Below, in pieces: positions 1 to 7,613 of a DNA stretch of 17,424 bases (the stretch's first letter is position 1; the number at the start of each line of letters is the position of its first letter). A program made the position numbers and the translations under genes. Where the stretch lies: positions 1 to 17,424 of the forward strand of contig CAYWGR010000120.1 of the NCBI GenBank assembly GCA_964458015.1, in the 5' to 3' direction. The DNA comes from CAYWGR01 sp964458015. GTDB taxonomy: Bacteria; Planctomycetota; Planctomycetia; Pirellulales; Thermoguttaceae. Below the pieces are notes generated by a model that worked only from the letters and a program-made list of their open reading frames with translations, ran no database searches and had not been told where the DNA came from.

Positions 1-53
1 TCCGCAGCTATCAAACCCTCGGTCGCGGTTACAACCAGAGTCGATACTACTAA
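1..53 (+). CDS. 3' end of an upstream gene, possible paralogue of the next gene
   Basis: The frame starting at base 3 reads RSYQTLGRGYNQSRYY and stops at TAA (51-53). The Tyr/Gln/Gly-rich ending resembles the C-terminus of the gene at 166-990, which ends in YYQGYGQ, so this may be a tandem relative. Only 16 residues are visible, so the reading is weak. The start lies outside the window. Confidence 0.45.
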   Translation, partial: RSYQTLGRGYNQSRYY

Positions 54-57
54 ACTG

Positions 58-86
58 TTGTCGAATTGGTTGAAGAAGCGTAAAAT
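58..86 (+). promoter_or_regulatory. candidate sigma70-like promoter for the gene at 166
   Basis: TTGTCG (58-63) is followed after exactly 17 bases by TAAAAT (81-86). This matches TTGACA at 4 of 6 positions and TATAAT at 5 of 6. It lies just after the stop of the preceding gene and about 80 bases before the start codon at 166. Only the sequence match supports it. Confidence 0.4.
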
Positions 87-165
87 AACAAGGGATGGGC
101 AAGGCGTTATTCCTTATGCCGGGATCGCTTAGATTCGCGGGCTTTGAGGAAAGGACCTAAACATT

Positions 166-990
166 ATGCATATAGCCATTACCGTGGGAACAATGCTTTT
201 AGGTGGTTGGGTGCTGAACTCTCCCGCCGATGAAGAGGATTCGACGGTTCAGGAACAATCGCGGCCGTCGGGCACTACGCCAGCCGTTCTGCCAGGCCCT
301 TCGGATATGCAAGGAAGCGGAGAAGAGCGACGCGGCGGTCAATCAGGCGGCCGTTACTCGGCAGGCGGACAAGCAGGAGCCACCCGACAGCAACAGCGCC
401 AAGGACCGATGATGATGCCTTCTTCTCCGACCGATTCCACACAGGGCGGCTCGTCGGATGCTTCAGGACAACCCATGGCGCCAACTGCCACGGGTACGCC
501 AACCCAAGGCCAATCAGGCGGCATGGGTTCTGGCAGCGGTATGCAATCGTTTGGATCCCGTCATCCCATGGCGCCAACGGAGCGGCGAGAATCGGGCTCG
601 CAATCGGGCTATCGTTCCATGTCGAATAGCATGCTGGGAGACCCCAATCGGCGCATGCAGCCGATGAGCAGCCCACCCATCACCGCTCCGCCGGTCACGG
701 ATAAAGCTTTCTCGGGCTATCGAACACCGTCAGGCGTCAGCCCCTATATGAACCTCTTCCGCACCCAAACCGGCGGCGTGGACAACTACACCACCTTAGT
801 GCGGCCGGAGTTGGAACAACGCTTCTTGAACCGCCAACTCGGCAACGATATCCGGGGCTTGCAGAACTATTCGCGCACGCAGGGGCAGACTCTGCAACAA
901 CTCAACAGGGATGCCCGCACCTTGCAAGGCATTGCTACGCCGCAGTATTACCAGAACTACGGCACTTACTACCAAGGCTATGGGCAGTAA
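166..990 (+). CDS. Gln/Gly/Ser/Pro-rich exported protein, function unknown
   Basis: 274 residues. The ATG at 166 is preceded by GAGGAAAGGA (146-155) at a good ribosome-binding distance. Residues 3-18 form a short hydrophobic stretch (AITVGTMLLGGWVL) that could be a signal peptide, although no basic residue precedes it. Residues 22-180 are low complexity, rich in Gln, Gly, Ser, Pro and Met, and probably disordered. The C-terminal part from about residue 190 is more ordered: SPYMNLFR, then DNYTTLVRPELEQR, then a Gln/Asn-rich helical stretch and a Tyr/Gly/Gln tail. From memory, proteins with a SPYMNLF...VRPE ending behind a variable low-complexity region occur in planctomycetes; no function is known to me. 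It probably works in the cell envelope or periplasm. Confidence 0.75.
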   Translation: MHIAITVGTMLLGGWVLNSPADEEDSTVQEQSRPSGTTPAVLPGPSDMQGSGEERRGGQSGGRYSAGGQAGATRQQQRQGPMMMPSSPTDSTQGGSSDASGQPMAPTATGTPTQGQSGGMGSGSGMQSFGSRHPMAPTERRESGSQSGYRSMSNSMLGDPNRRMQPMSSPPITAPPVTDKAFSGYRTPSGVSPYMNLFRTQTGGVDNYTTLVRPELEQRFLNRQLGNDIRGLQNYSRTQGQTLQQLNRDARTLQGIATPQYYQNYGTYYQGYGQ

Positions 991-1016
991 TACGGCCCCT
1001 GATGATCCTCCGCGCG

Positions 1017-1034
1017 GCCATTTTCCAAAATGGC
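1017..1034. terminator. hairpin after the exported-protein gene, possible bidirectional terminator
   Basis: GCCATTTT and AAAATGGC face each other across CC, giving about 7 base pairs and a 4-base loop. It lies 27 bases after the stop codon at 990 and between two convergent genes. The stem's own T run could help termination on either strand, but no long T tract follows. Confidence 0.35.
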
Positions 1035-1113
1035 TTGCATTCCCGCCGAGTAGATAGCGGCAGCGCGGGTTGGAAATGGGGAAGATATTTTTCGAGCCGG
1101 CACAAAAAGACAG

Positions 1114-2160
1114 CTATCGCTTAGTCGCTGCTTTCAGCTTCACGTCTTTAGCGACTTTGCTTTTCGTGCCCTTGCTTTCCTCCGCGGGCAGGCTGAGGAT
1201 TTCGGCCGCTGATGTGCGAATGCGAAATCCTTCCAGATCATCCGGCACATCGGCCGTAATCCGGCCGCTATGCAAGGTCGCCGTTTTCGACGATTCGATC
1301 TCGAAGTTCGCCGGCCCCTGCAAAATCACCTTGGCACCGCTGGCAAACGTGATTTCCGCCAAACCGCCGACCAATTTCACCGCCTGACCTGGCAACAAAC
1401 TTGCGCCTTCCTTGGTAACGGCATTGCCCTCGGCCCAGAGACAATCCGCAGTCGAGGTCAGCTTGGCTACGCTCTTCGGGGCGGAAGCACAAAGGCTGAC
1501 AACTTCGGTAGTGGGCGTGTGAACGGTGAAACCTTCCACTTCGTCGGGCACATTGGCCGTGAGCTTGCCGATACGCAGCGACCCGCTTTTGCTGGATTCC
1601 AGTTCCAAAACGGCGGGCCCTTCCAGAATTGCTTTCGCTCCGCAGCCAAAGGCAATTTCCACAAGTCCCGCGGCAAGGTTCAACGTCTGTCCTACTTTGA
1701 ATTGCGCGCCTTCCTTGGGAGCCTTGCTGTTTTCGGCCCAGCGGCAATCACAGGTGCGCAACAACAACGCCACATAGCCCGGCGATACCGTGGGCAACAA
1801 TCCAGGGTTGGAGGAATAGCGACCTGAGGGCTTGACCGGCACGCTTCTCTCGGGGCTCGGCGTCAGCTTGGTGAAATCCGTTCCTTCTTCCGAGCCTTCA
1901 CAGGGTTCGTCTTCCGACTCTACAACGCCCTCGATCTTCCGGGTGCTGTAAGATTCACCTTCTCTCAGAAGGATGGATTTATTGATCAAATTGCGATCCG
2001 CCAAGCAATCTCCATCTGCCGAATCGCCATTGATACTGACTAAATGAATCCCTCGAATAAAAAAGGCGCAGACTAAAATGCTGGACGCAATGGTCAGCAT
2101 CGTCAGGCCAAACGCCGAACGAGGCATCACGCGCTCGATAAAACTCTGAAACTTCTCCAT
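1114..2160 (-). CDS. membrane-anchored protein with two FecR-like half-domains
   Basis: 348 residues from the ATG at 2160, preferred over the ATG at 2250 because GGGGGAGA lies 8 bases upstream of it. Residues 15-36 form one membrane segment, and 45-125 a polar, acidic linker. Two similar modules follow at about 129-225 and 233-325. Each has a WAE near the start, then G-L-x-E-I-x-F and G-A-K, then a GPA triplet before an alternating hydrophobic strand, then a V-P-D step and a G-F-x-h motif. This is the pattern of planctomycete FecR-like domains. The usual continuation of that domain, a D-L-G-T-E-F strand followed by the second half, is missing after each repeat. The C-terminus is Lys-rich. FecR domains in other bacteria pass signals from the outer membrane to ECF sigma factors; no sigma-factor gene is visible here, so the role is open. 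Confidence 0.7.
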   Translation of the reverse strand: MEKFQSFIERVMPRSAFGLTMLTIASSILVCAFFIRGIHLVSINGDSADGDCLADRNLINKSILLREGESYSTRKIEGVVESEDEPCEGSEEGTDFTKLTPSPERSVPVKPSGRYSSNPGLLPTVSPGYVALLLRTCDCRWAENSKAPKEGAQFKVGQTLNLAAGLVEIAFGCGAKAILEGPAVLELESSKSGSLRIGKLTANVPDEVEGFTVHTPTTEVVSLCASAPKSVAKLTSTADCLWAEGNAVTKEGASLLPGQAVKLVGGLAEITFASGAKVILQGPANFEIESSKTATLHSGRITADVPDDLEGFRIRTSAAEILSLPAEESKGTKSKVAKDVKLKAATKR

Positions 2161-2431
2161 CGCATAGTCTCCCCCGAAAACCGAAATTACCCCTATAATC
2201 AGACTAAAACAAACCGATCTTATGCTAACATTTACCGATAAGGGTGGCAAGCAAATTTGCGAATTTATTGGGCTTCCGAGAACGAATTCGAGAATTGCCG
2301 GGTGCTTAATAGATCCCTGAACTCGGCGGTATCTTCATGCCGTTCGCTGTCTTCCGATTGCCTTGCAGGATAAAAGGCTCACAAAGCCGCCAAAATGCTC
2401 AGGAAGATAGTACCTACGGCTGATAGGCACA
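2161..2431. other. intergenic region, leader of the FecR-like gene
   Basis: No gene is supported. It lies between the start of the FecR-like gene and the stop of the methyltransferase gene, both on the minus strand. It must hold the promoter of the FecR-like gene, but I saw no convincing -35/-10 pair. The base composition becomes AT-rich at about 2200-2260. Confidence 0.4.
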
Positions 2432-2932
2432 TCACCCTCTTGGGTACTGTCGGCAGAATTCATAAAGAGCCATGCACGTGGCCGTCGCGGCGTTGTGGGC
2501 ATAGGGAAGCCCATAGACGGGTATCTCTACCGCATGATCTAGGAATCGCAAGACCTCGTCTTCGATGCCATTGCGTTCATTGCCGATCACCAAGGCCGTC
2601 CGCCGCTTGAAGGCGAACTCGAAGATCGATTTCGCCCCGGTCGTTTGTTCCAACCCAACGATTTCAAAGCCATCCTGCCGTAATTTTTCGAGTACCGGCG
2701 GCAGTGTCCGATGGGTTTCCACCTGAAGTACATCGCCGGCGTCGCGTGCAATCTTGCCGATCACCTTGGCATTGCCGCAGCAGATGATCCGCTGCACCCC
2801 GCAACAACCGGCAGCCCGAACAATTCGCGACAGGTTGATATTGCTACGCATCGGAGGGCAGGCCACGATCAGTTCCCTCGGTCGATCCAACGGTGAAGCA
2901 GGCTTATGTCGCTCTTGAACGAAGTCAGACAT
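2432..2932 (-). CDS. TrmH/SpoU family RNA 2'-O-methyltransferase
   Basis: 166 residues, about the size of a single SPOUT domain without an added RNA-binding domain. Family motif 1 is at 31-46 (N-I-N-L-S-R-I-V-R-A, Asn33 and Arg36). Motif 2 is at 113-128 (ALVIGNERNGIEDEVL), including the GNE that helps bind S-adenosylmethionine in the knotted fold. Motif 3 is at 136-159 (IPVYG then YAHNAATA), where most relatives have S-L-N-V; Asn147 is kept. Such enzymes methylate the ribose of tRNA or rRNA nucleotides in the cytoplasm. The short form resembles TrmL/TrmH-like enzymes, but the target cannot be read from the sequence. No Shine-Dalgarno is visible before the ATG at 2932, and the neighbouring genes do not suggest an operon. 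Confidence 0.88.
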   Translation of the reverse strand: MSDFVQERHKPASPLDRPRELIVACPPMRSNINLSRIVRAAGCCGVQRIICCGNAKVIGKIARDAGDVLQVETHRTLPPVLEKLRQDGFEIVGLEQTTGAKSIFEFAFKRRTALVIGNERNGIEDEVLRFLDHAVEIPVYGLPYAHNAATATCMALYEFCRQYPRG

Positions 2933-2936
2933 GGTA

Positions 2937-2966
2937 GGGGCTAGGGAATAAGGGGCTAGAGGCTAG
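2937..2966. repeat. short GGGGCTAG direct repeat
   Basis: GGGGCTAG occurs at 2937-2944 and 2952-2959, and a third GGCTAG follows at 2961-2966. The unit sits directly upstream of the methyltransferase start codon. It may be a degenerate piece of a dispersed intergenic repeat; one locus cannot show that. Confidence 0.45.
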
Positions 2967-3021
2967 TGAAAAATGTTGGCCGACCGTGGGAGGCCGCCGA
3001 TTGATCATACCCAATAAAACA

Positions 3022-3071
3022 GGGCCAGGATACGCTGTTCGGCTGGGTGACCGAAGAGACGCGCCTGGCCC
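3022..3071. other. nested hairpin, candidate structured RNA or leader element (A)
   Basis: GGGCCAGG (3022-3029) pairs with CCTGGCCC (3064-3071). Inside it CGC can pair with GCG, and TTCGG (3038-3042) pairs with CCGAA (3051-3055) around an 8-base loop. That gives about 16 base pairs in three blocks. It lies about 90 bases upstream of the methyltransferase start and downstream of the transporter stop, both on the minus strand, so it would be in a minus-strand transcript. I could not match it to a known RNA. Confidence 0.5.
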
Positions 3072-3102
3072 CTTGTAGCATTTATATCCCTACGCGAGCA
3101 GC

Positions 3103-3136
3103 CGTGCGATCTTGTGTCAGGGAAAGAAGTCGCACG
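3103..3136. other. hairpin (B) in the same structured intergenic region
   Basis: CGTGCGA (3103-3109) pairs perfectly with TCGCACG (3130-3136) across a 20-base loop. It stands between hairpins A and C, with single-stranded spacers of about 30 bases on each side. Confidence 0.4.
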
Positions 3137-3168
3137 ACCACCGAGTAAGGTAAAACGCTACGGTACCT

Positions 3169-3199
3169 GCCTGCGCGCCCTCGAATAAAGCGCGCAGGC
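3169..3199. terminator. strong hairpin (C), possible terminator of the transporter gene
   Basis: GCCTGCGCGC (3169-3178) and GCGCGCAGGC (3190-3199) form a perfect 10-base-pair stem around an 11-base AT-rich loop. It lies 215 bases downstream of the transporter stop on the minus strand. Only TTTT, not a long T run, follows on that strand, so a terminator is possible but not typical. It could equally be the first hairpin of a structured RNA with A and B. The rest of 2967-3413 holds no gene I can support. Confidence 0.45.
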
Positions 3200-3413
3200 G
3201 GATAAAGCGAATTCAGGTTGGCGTGAAAAGCCCAATCCTATCCGAATAATTCCAGAAAAGGCCAGAAATCCGTTCCGATCGAGCCAAGACGATCACGAAT
3301 TTTCCGCAGAACACGGATCAAAGCACATAAATCCAGACCGTCCTCATCACGCTCAATCAAATCTACTTTTTTTCTTGCGGTCTGAAAAGACCCACCGCAT
3401 TTACCACAAGAAA

Positions 3414-5519
3414 TCACCCACCGAACAGGGAGCGGCCGATCTCGGCCAGAAGATTCGGGCCTTCGAGCCAAAGGATAATGGCGACGCCCATTAGCGATTC
3501 GCCGGCGATTAGTCCGGAAGAACCGCTGATAACGAATTTTTCGGCACTTTCCTCATGGGCTTTCGTCCAAATCCAAGCAGCCAAGGCCCCTAAGAACATG
3601 GCAATCGAGTTGGATGCCGGCACCACGCCGGCTATGCCCAGACCGGTGGCCGAGGGGATCCATCTTACGTACTGTCGCGGCATGAATTCTTCGGCCAAGG
3701 TAATGACGATGCCGAGCAATCCGCCGACGAGCATGGCCCAGCCGGTACCTGCCGGCAGCCCGCCTAGCCCTTTGTTCAACACCTCGGCCACTGCCGCCCA
3801 AACCTTGGCCGACGGAGCAGGCAGTTGTTGCGTGCCAAGGTTCGTTTCCTGTACAGCTTCATCAGGCTTGGCAGCCTGAGACTTGCTGATTTCTTCCTTC
3901 TGACCCCTTTCGCTTCCCTCGACACGGGCGGCTGGCTCTTGTTTCGGCGGCGTTTTTACCACAATGGTGTAGATGGGCACGCAGAACAGAACGCCGGCCA
4001 AAACGCCAAAAAACTGCGCAATAGTTTGTTTTCTAGGATTGCTGCCGAGCAGATAACCTGATTTCAGGTCGGTCAGCAAATCGGCCGAGTGCGAAGCAGC
4101 CCCCGCCGTAATCGAGGCCGTCATCAGGTTAGTGGTCATATTCGACGGCGCGATGACACCATAGGCCAGTTGCGTGATTTTGCCCATCGCGCCGATGGGG
4201 GTAATATCCGTTTCGCCCGTCGCCCGAGCGGCCACGATCGAAAGCAGGAATGTCAGCAAGACCGCCAGAATCCCCATCCACCAAGTTATGCCGAATCGCC
4301 AATGTCCAAGGAACACGCAGGCCGCGCCGGAAAAGCTTACGCCGGCCAAAAACCACCAGGCGGGGACTTCAATATGACTGAGCGGATCTTTGCGGTTGTC
4401 TTTGTAGCCGAAAATAGCGGCCAACTCGCCGAATGCCCGCAAGATCGTGCGCCATCGCATCCCAAAGGCCAATAGCCCCGAGGTGACCATCATCGCGGTC
4501 GAGGGCCAGAGTGTCCATTTCACGATCGCTTTATACGCACCGCCGCCGGCAAGCGAAGATTCTGCAATTACATCGTAACTGACCAGGACGGGGGCAATGA
4601 TGCCATAATAAGCTATCGCGCCAACCAAGAGTGAAACGCCGACACGAATGCCCATGATCGCCCCGGCGGCAATCATAATCGTCGAGCCTTCGAAGCCTAT
4701 GGTCAGCCGCTCTAGCCAGGCGTTGCCTCTTGCCCCCGGAAGAATCGGCAGAGCTTCGGGCAAAGTGTATTCGCCAATCTTTTTACTCACGGATTCCATA
4801 AGACCGAAACGATTCATCAACGAATCCGTCAGTAAATCAAGGCTTGCCCAAACCTTCACAAAGCAGCCAACGGCGGCCGACCACAATAGGGCCTTGGCCT
4901 TTTGCACTGCCTCTAGACCCGCGGCATGAATGCCTTTCAAGGTTTCCGCCGTGGCAATGCCTGAGGGAAAAGGCAGTTGGTCGATATTGATCAATTGGCG
5001 TTTTAGCGGAATGGCCATGCAGACGCCCAACGGTGCGACGGCCCCGAGCCAGAGCATCATTTCCCACCACGTCAAGACGCGCCCCGTGGCCATATAGAGT
5101 GCGGGAATGGAAGAGACCAACCCCGCCGAGGAGATGTAGCCGGCTGCACTGGCCGCGCTCGACATCGTCAGGTTTTCAAGGATCGTGAACGGCCGTTTGC
5201 GATAGGCAGGCACAATCACTTCCAACGCATTGAAAACCGCATACGCGATAATGCAAGCGGTGATCGTGACGCCCAACCCCCAACCGGTTTTCAGCCCGAC
5301 ATAGAGATTCGAGATCGACATCACGCCGCCGATCAACATGCCGGTGATGATCGCGCGAGGAGAGATCTGGCGGATCTTGTCGCCTTGGTAAACGTTTTCC
5401 AACCAGTCGATGGCCTGACGATCTTCCGGCAACAGTTCGGCCGTCGGACTCTCTTTTTCTTGCTCGACGTCGGCAAATTCAAATTCGTCTTCCGGCGGAA
5501 TGGAGTCTTTGTGCTTCAT
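3414..5519 (-). CDS. OPT family oligopeptide (or metal-chelate) transporter
   Basis: 701 residues from the ATG at 5519; the in-frame ATG at 5543 would overlap the preceding gene and has no ribosome binding site. After an acidic cytoplasmic N-terminus (about 50 residues) come many hydrophobic segments, roughly 14-16. The first holds SNLYVGLKTGWGLGV, typical of OPT proteins. A second family hallmark, TGETDITPIGAMGKITQL, lies near residue 435-452, followed by NMTTNLMTASITAGAASHSADLL. A polar Pro/Glu/Lys-rich loop of about 50 residues (near 523-571) interrupts the C-terminal third and looks like a lineage-specific insert. OPT proteins are proton-driven importers of small peptides or peptide- and siderophore-like metal chelates; the substrate here is unknown. 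The start codon lies one base after the rdgB stop codon, so the two are probably co-transcribed and perhaps translationally coupled. Confidence 0.9.
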   Translation of the reverse strand: MKHKDSIPPEDEFEFADVEQEKESPTAELLPEDRQAIDWLENVYQGDKIRQISPRAIITGMLIGGVMSISNLYVGLKTGWGLGVTITACIIAYAVFNALEVIVPAYRKRPFTILENLTMSSAASAAGYISSAGLVSSIPALYMATGRVLTWWEMMLWLGAVAPLGVCMAIPLKRQLINIDQLPFPSGIATAETLKGIHAAGLEAVQKAKALLWSAAVGCFVKVWASLDLLTDSLMNRFGLMESVSKKIGEYTLPEALPILPGARGNAWLERLTIGFEGSTIMIAAGAIMGIRVGVSLLVGAIAYYGIIAPVLVSYDVIAESSLAGGGAYKAIVKWTLWPSTAMMVTSGLLAFGMRWRTILRAFGELAAIFGYKDNRKDPLSHIEVPAWWFLAGVSFSGAACVFLGHWRFGITWWMGILAVLLTFLLSIVAARATGETDITPIGAMGKITQLAYGVIAPSNMTTNLMTASITAGAASHSADLLTDLKSGYLLGSNPRKQTIAQFFGVLAGVLFCVPIYTIVVKTPPKQEPAARVEGSERGQKEEISKSQAAKPDEAVQETNLGTQQLPAPSAKVWAAVAEVLNKGLGGLPAGTGWAMLVGGLLGIVITLAEEFMPRQYVRWIPSATGLGIAGVVPASNSIAMFLGALAAWIWTKAHEESAEKFVISGSSGLIAGESLMGVAIILWLEGPNLLAEIGRSLFGG

Positions 5520-5520
5520 C

Positions 5521-6126
5521 TTAGATTTTTCCCGCATCGGCAAGTTGGATAAGTTGAGGAATCACACGCAATGCAGCTCGAGCCCTATGGCTCAGTTGGG
5601 CTTTCACGCGAAGGCCGAACTCGGCGAACGTTCGGTGGTATTCCACGATCTCGAAAAGCGGATCGTAGCCAAAACCGGTTTCGCCGCGCGGCTCGAACAA
5701 AATGCGGCCTCGGCAGGCCGCCTCGCTTTGGGCTTGAATCTCGCCGGCCGGGTCGGACACCGCGATGTTGCATACAAACTGCGCAGTACGTTGGTCCAAT
5801 GATAGTGTGCCCAACTGTTCTAACAGTAAGCGATTATTCGAGGCGTCCGTGGCATCGGGGCCTGAATAGCGCGCCGAAAAAACGCCCGGCCGGCCGTCCA
5901 ACGCATCGACCCGCAACCCGCTGTCGTCGGCCAATACCCAACAGCCGAGATGCCGTGCATAGCCCGAGGCCTTTAACCGTGCATTCGCGGCGAACGTATC
6001 GCCGTTTTCCTCCACTTGGAAGTCGATGGGGAAATCGGCCAGCGTTTTCAGCGTAATGCCGACCGGCCGAAATAAATCGGCCAATTCAAGCCCTTTTTTT
6101 CGATTCGCGGTGCCGAGAACAAGCAT
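5521..6126 (-). CDS. rdgB: XTP/dITP pyrophosphatase (RdgB/HAM1 family)
   Basis: 201 residues, the normal length. Family motifs are all present in order: T6-A-N8 with K10/K11 near the N-terminus, EENGDTFAANARLKA at 39-53, LADDSGLRVDAL at 65-76 with the metal-binding Asp pair, PGVFSARYSG at 80-89, GFGYDPLF at 151-158 and QLSHRARA at 177-184. The enzyme hydrolyses non-canonical purine triphosphates such as dITP and XTP to monophosphate and pyrophosphate in the cytoplasm, keeping deaminated bases out of DNA and RNA. No Shine-Dalgarno is seen before the ATG. It is the first gene of a probable two-gene operon with the OPT transporter, a pairing with no obvious functional link. A repeat element lies directly upstream (6153-6329). 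Confidence 0.93.
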   Translation of the reverse strand: MLVLGTANRKKGLELADLFRPVGITLKTLADFPIDFQVEENGDTFAANARLKASGYARHLGCWVLADDSGLRVDALDGRPGVFSARYSGPDATDASNNRLLLEQLGTLSLDQRTAQFVCNIAVSDPAGEIQAQSEAACRGRILFEPRGETGFGYDPLFEIVEYHRTFAEFGLRVKAQLSHRARAALRVIPQLIQLADAGKI

Positions 6127-6152
6127 GGAGGGAAGTGTGGCTAGAGAATGTA

Positions 6153-6329
6153 GCGTGGGTCGAGCGCAGCAAGCCCCACGGTATGATTATTGATGCTCAG
6201 GTAAATAATGTCGGGTGCTGGGCCGTAAACTCCTGTTTACCGGGCTTCCGTTGGTCGCCCTCCCAACATTGCTTATCTGGGACCCAATAGGCAGCCGCCA
6301 GTGGGGCTCGCTGCGTTCGATCCCCATGC
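6153..6329. repeat. MITE-like imperfect inverted-repeat element
   Basis: The terminal motif at 6153-6180 (GTGGGTCGAGC-GCAGC-AAGCCCCAC) recurs in inverse orientation at 6300-6327 (GTGGGGCTCGCTGCG-TTCGATCCCCAT), matching at about 21 of 26 positions. Inside, the arms stay similar: GGTAAATAATGTCGGG (6200-6215) mirrors the stretch around CCCAACATT-GCTTATC at about 6262-6277. The centre is a perfect hairpin, GTAAAC TCCT GTTTAC (6225-6240). Each terminal motif also folds on itself. The whole element of about 175 bases sits between the stop codon of the SPOR-like gene and the start of rdgB. This is typical of a small non-autonomous element or a REP-like pair; the GTGGGTCGAGC motif is, from memory, common in intergenic DNA of many bacteria. 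No flanking target duplication was identified. Confidence 0.6.
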
Positions 6330-6348
6330 AATTTCCGTCCGCCGTCCG

Positions 6349-7500
6349 CTACTGCTGCATCGCCATGCTGAAAGGCCGCTTGGGCGCTTCGACCGGGATC
6401 GGCTGGATGTCGAATGGAATGCCGACCAGCTCTTCCAGCTTGTTCGCAGGCGTGGCTTGACCCGGCAACGTGATCGACTTCGCCCGGAACCGCTCCATGA
6501 TTTTGTGAATCTCGGGATTGATTTCCGTTCGGCCGTCGGCGCGCGGCGTGCCGACCGAGTCGAACGCACCCACCGTGACGATGCTGGCATAACGATCGTG
6601 GAATTCGTAGGCTTCATAGCCCTTCATGCGCAGCGCTTTGGCCAAGCGGTGAGCTTTGTCGGCGGCTTCTTCGAGCCCACCCTTCATCTGCTTCGTGCCG
6701 TTCTGAATCGCTTGGATTTCGTCCTGTTTGATGACCACGCCGCCTTTGAACGTCGCCACTTGAACGGTGTACTTTTTCGGACAATCCAGCAAGCTGAATT
6801 CGGCGTCCTTATTCATGCTGATCACCAGCGGATCAAGCTGATTTTTGGCGGCGAAGAAATCCGACGGCAGCGAAGGATTCGTGGTCACGAAGGCGTGGCC
6901 CATCGGCCCGAGCTCTTTCTTCTCGCTGCCCATGGCCTCATAAACCTGCCGTTGGATCATGCGCCAACCGGTCAAGGTTTGGTTGGTTTTTTTGCCTTCC
7001 TTGAGTTCCAGGCATTGTGGAACGGCGGTCTTGATTTTTTGGAGCGTCTTTTTGGCTTCGGGATCGTCGGCCGACATGTAGTCGCCCACTAAAACGGCAA
7101 CCTCGGTAATTTCGGGATGCCGGGCTTTTTCCTTGTCCTTGCTATCCTTGAATTTCATGTAGTTCCACTTGCGCGGTTTGCCGAATTCATCGACGCCGCG
7201 ACCCTGAGCCTCGCCCGGATCAAAGCGGCCATGATAGGTGTAGGCAGGCAACTTGTAGCGTTTGCGGAGTTCGCAGGTCAATTCCTGAGCCTGCTTCTCG
7301 GCGCCGTCGCCCGAAAAACTGCATGCCATGATCATCCACGGCCCGTTTTCCTCGGTCACCGTGTAGGCTTTTTCAGGGTTCGCGTCCAAACTCTTCTGCG
7401 ATATAAGATTGGTCCAAGGCGACTGGGCTAAGACCGTCCCGCACGCTCCCATTGCCACGCCGACGCTTAGCCACCACCGGAACATCCATTTTCCGCTCAT
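6349..7500 (-). CDS. secreted protein with two SPOR-like modules, function unknown
   Basis: 383 residues. The start is well supported: AGGAG lies 7 bases before the ATG. A signal peptide is clear (basic start, hydrophobic 8-24, likely cleavage after VLA at about residue 25), so the protein is exported. Two segments follow the SPOR pattern of a strand, a helix and a strand ending in V-G. The first is about 54-140 (PWMIMACSFSG then a helix, later VAVLVGDY). The second is about 243-315 (KYTVQVATFKGG, helix AHRLAKALRMKGYEAYEF, strand ASIVTVGAF). Between them lies a region with NPSLPSDFF. SPOR domains bind denuded peptidoglycan in other bacteria; that role is only an inference here, because the match is by pattern and planctomycete walls differ. 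Proteins with the YTVQVATF segment behind a signal peptide appear planctomycete-typical from memory. It stands alone, with about 110 bases to the kinase gene upstream. Confidence 0.72.
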   Translation of the reverse strand: MSGKWMFRWWLSVGVAMGACGTVLAQSPWTNLISQKSLDANPEKAYTVTEENGPWMIMACSFSGDGAEKQAQELTCELRKRYKLPAYTYHGRFDPGEAQGRGVDEFGKPRKWNYMKFKDSKDKEKARHPEITEVAVLVGDYMSADDPEAKKTLQKIKTAVPQCLELKEGKKTNQTLTGWRMIQRQVYEAMGSEKKELGPMGHAFVTTNPSLPSDFFAAKNQLDPLVISMNKDAEFSLLDCPKKYTVQVATFKGGVVIKQDEIQAIQNGTKQMKGGLEEAADKAHRLAKALRMKGYEAYEFHDRYASIVTVGAFDSVGTPRADGRTEINPEIHKIMERFRAKSITLPGQATPANKLEELVGIPFDIQPIPVEAPKRPFSMAMQQ

Positions 7501-7613
7501 GGTTCACTCCTGCCAGATAGGGAAAAGCGGCGGGAGTCTAGCAAAATGGGAAAGACGACGCTAGAGCGGTTTTTTGAAAACTTTAATCAATCTTGGTACT
7601 TTTCCCATAAACA

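Noticed and set aside
3238..3471. 77-codon minus-strand frame overlapping the end of the OPT gene
   Set aside because: A CGKC pair hints at a zinc site, but there is no ribosome binding site or known pattern, and it overlaps the transporter by 58 bases. I treat it as non-coding.
6301..7092. 263-codon plus-strand open frame
   Set aside because: Antisense of the SPOR-like gene, which has a signal peptide and a ribosome binding site.
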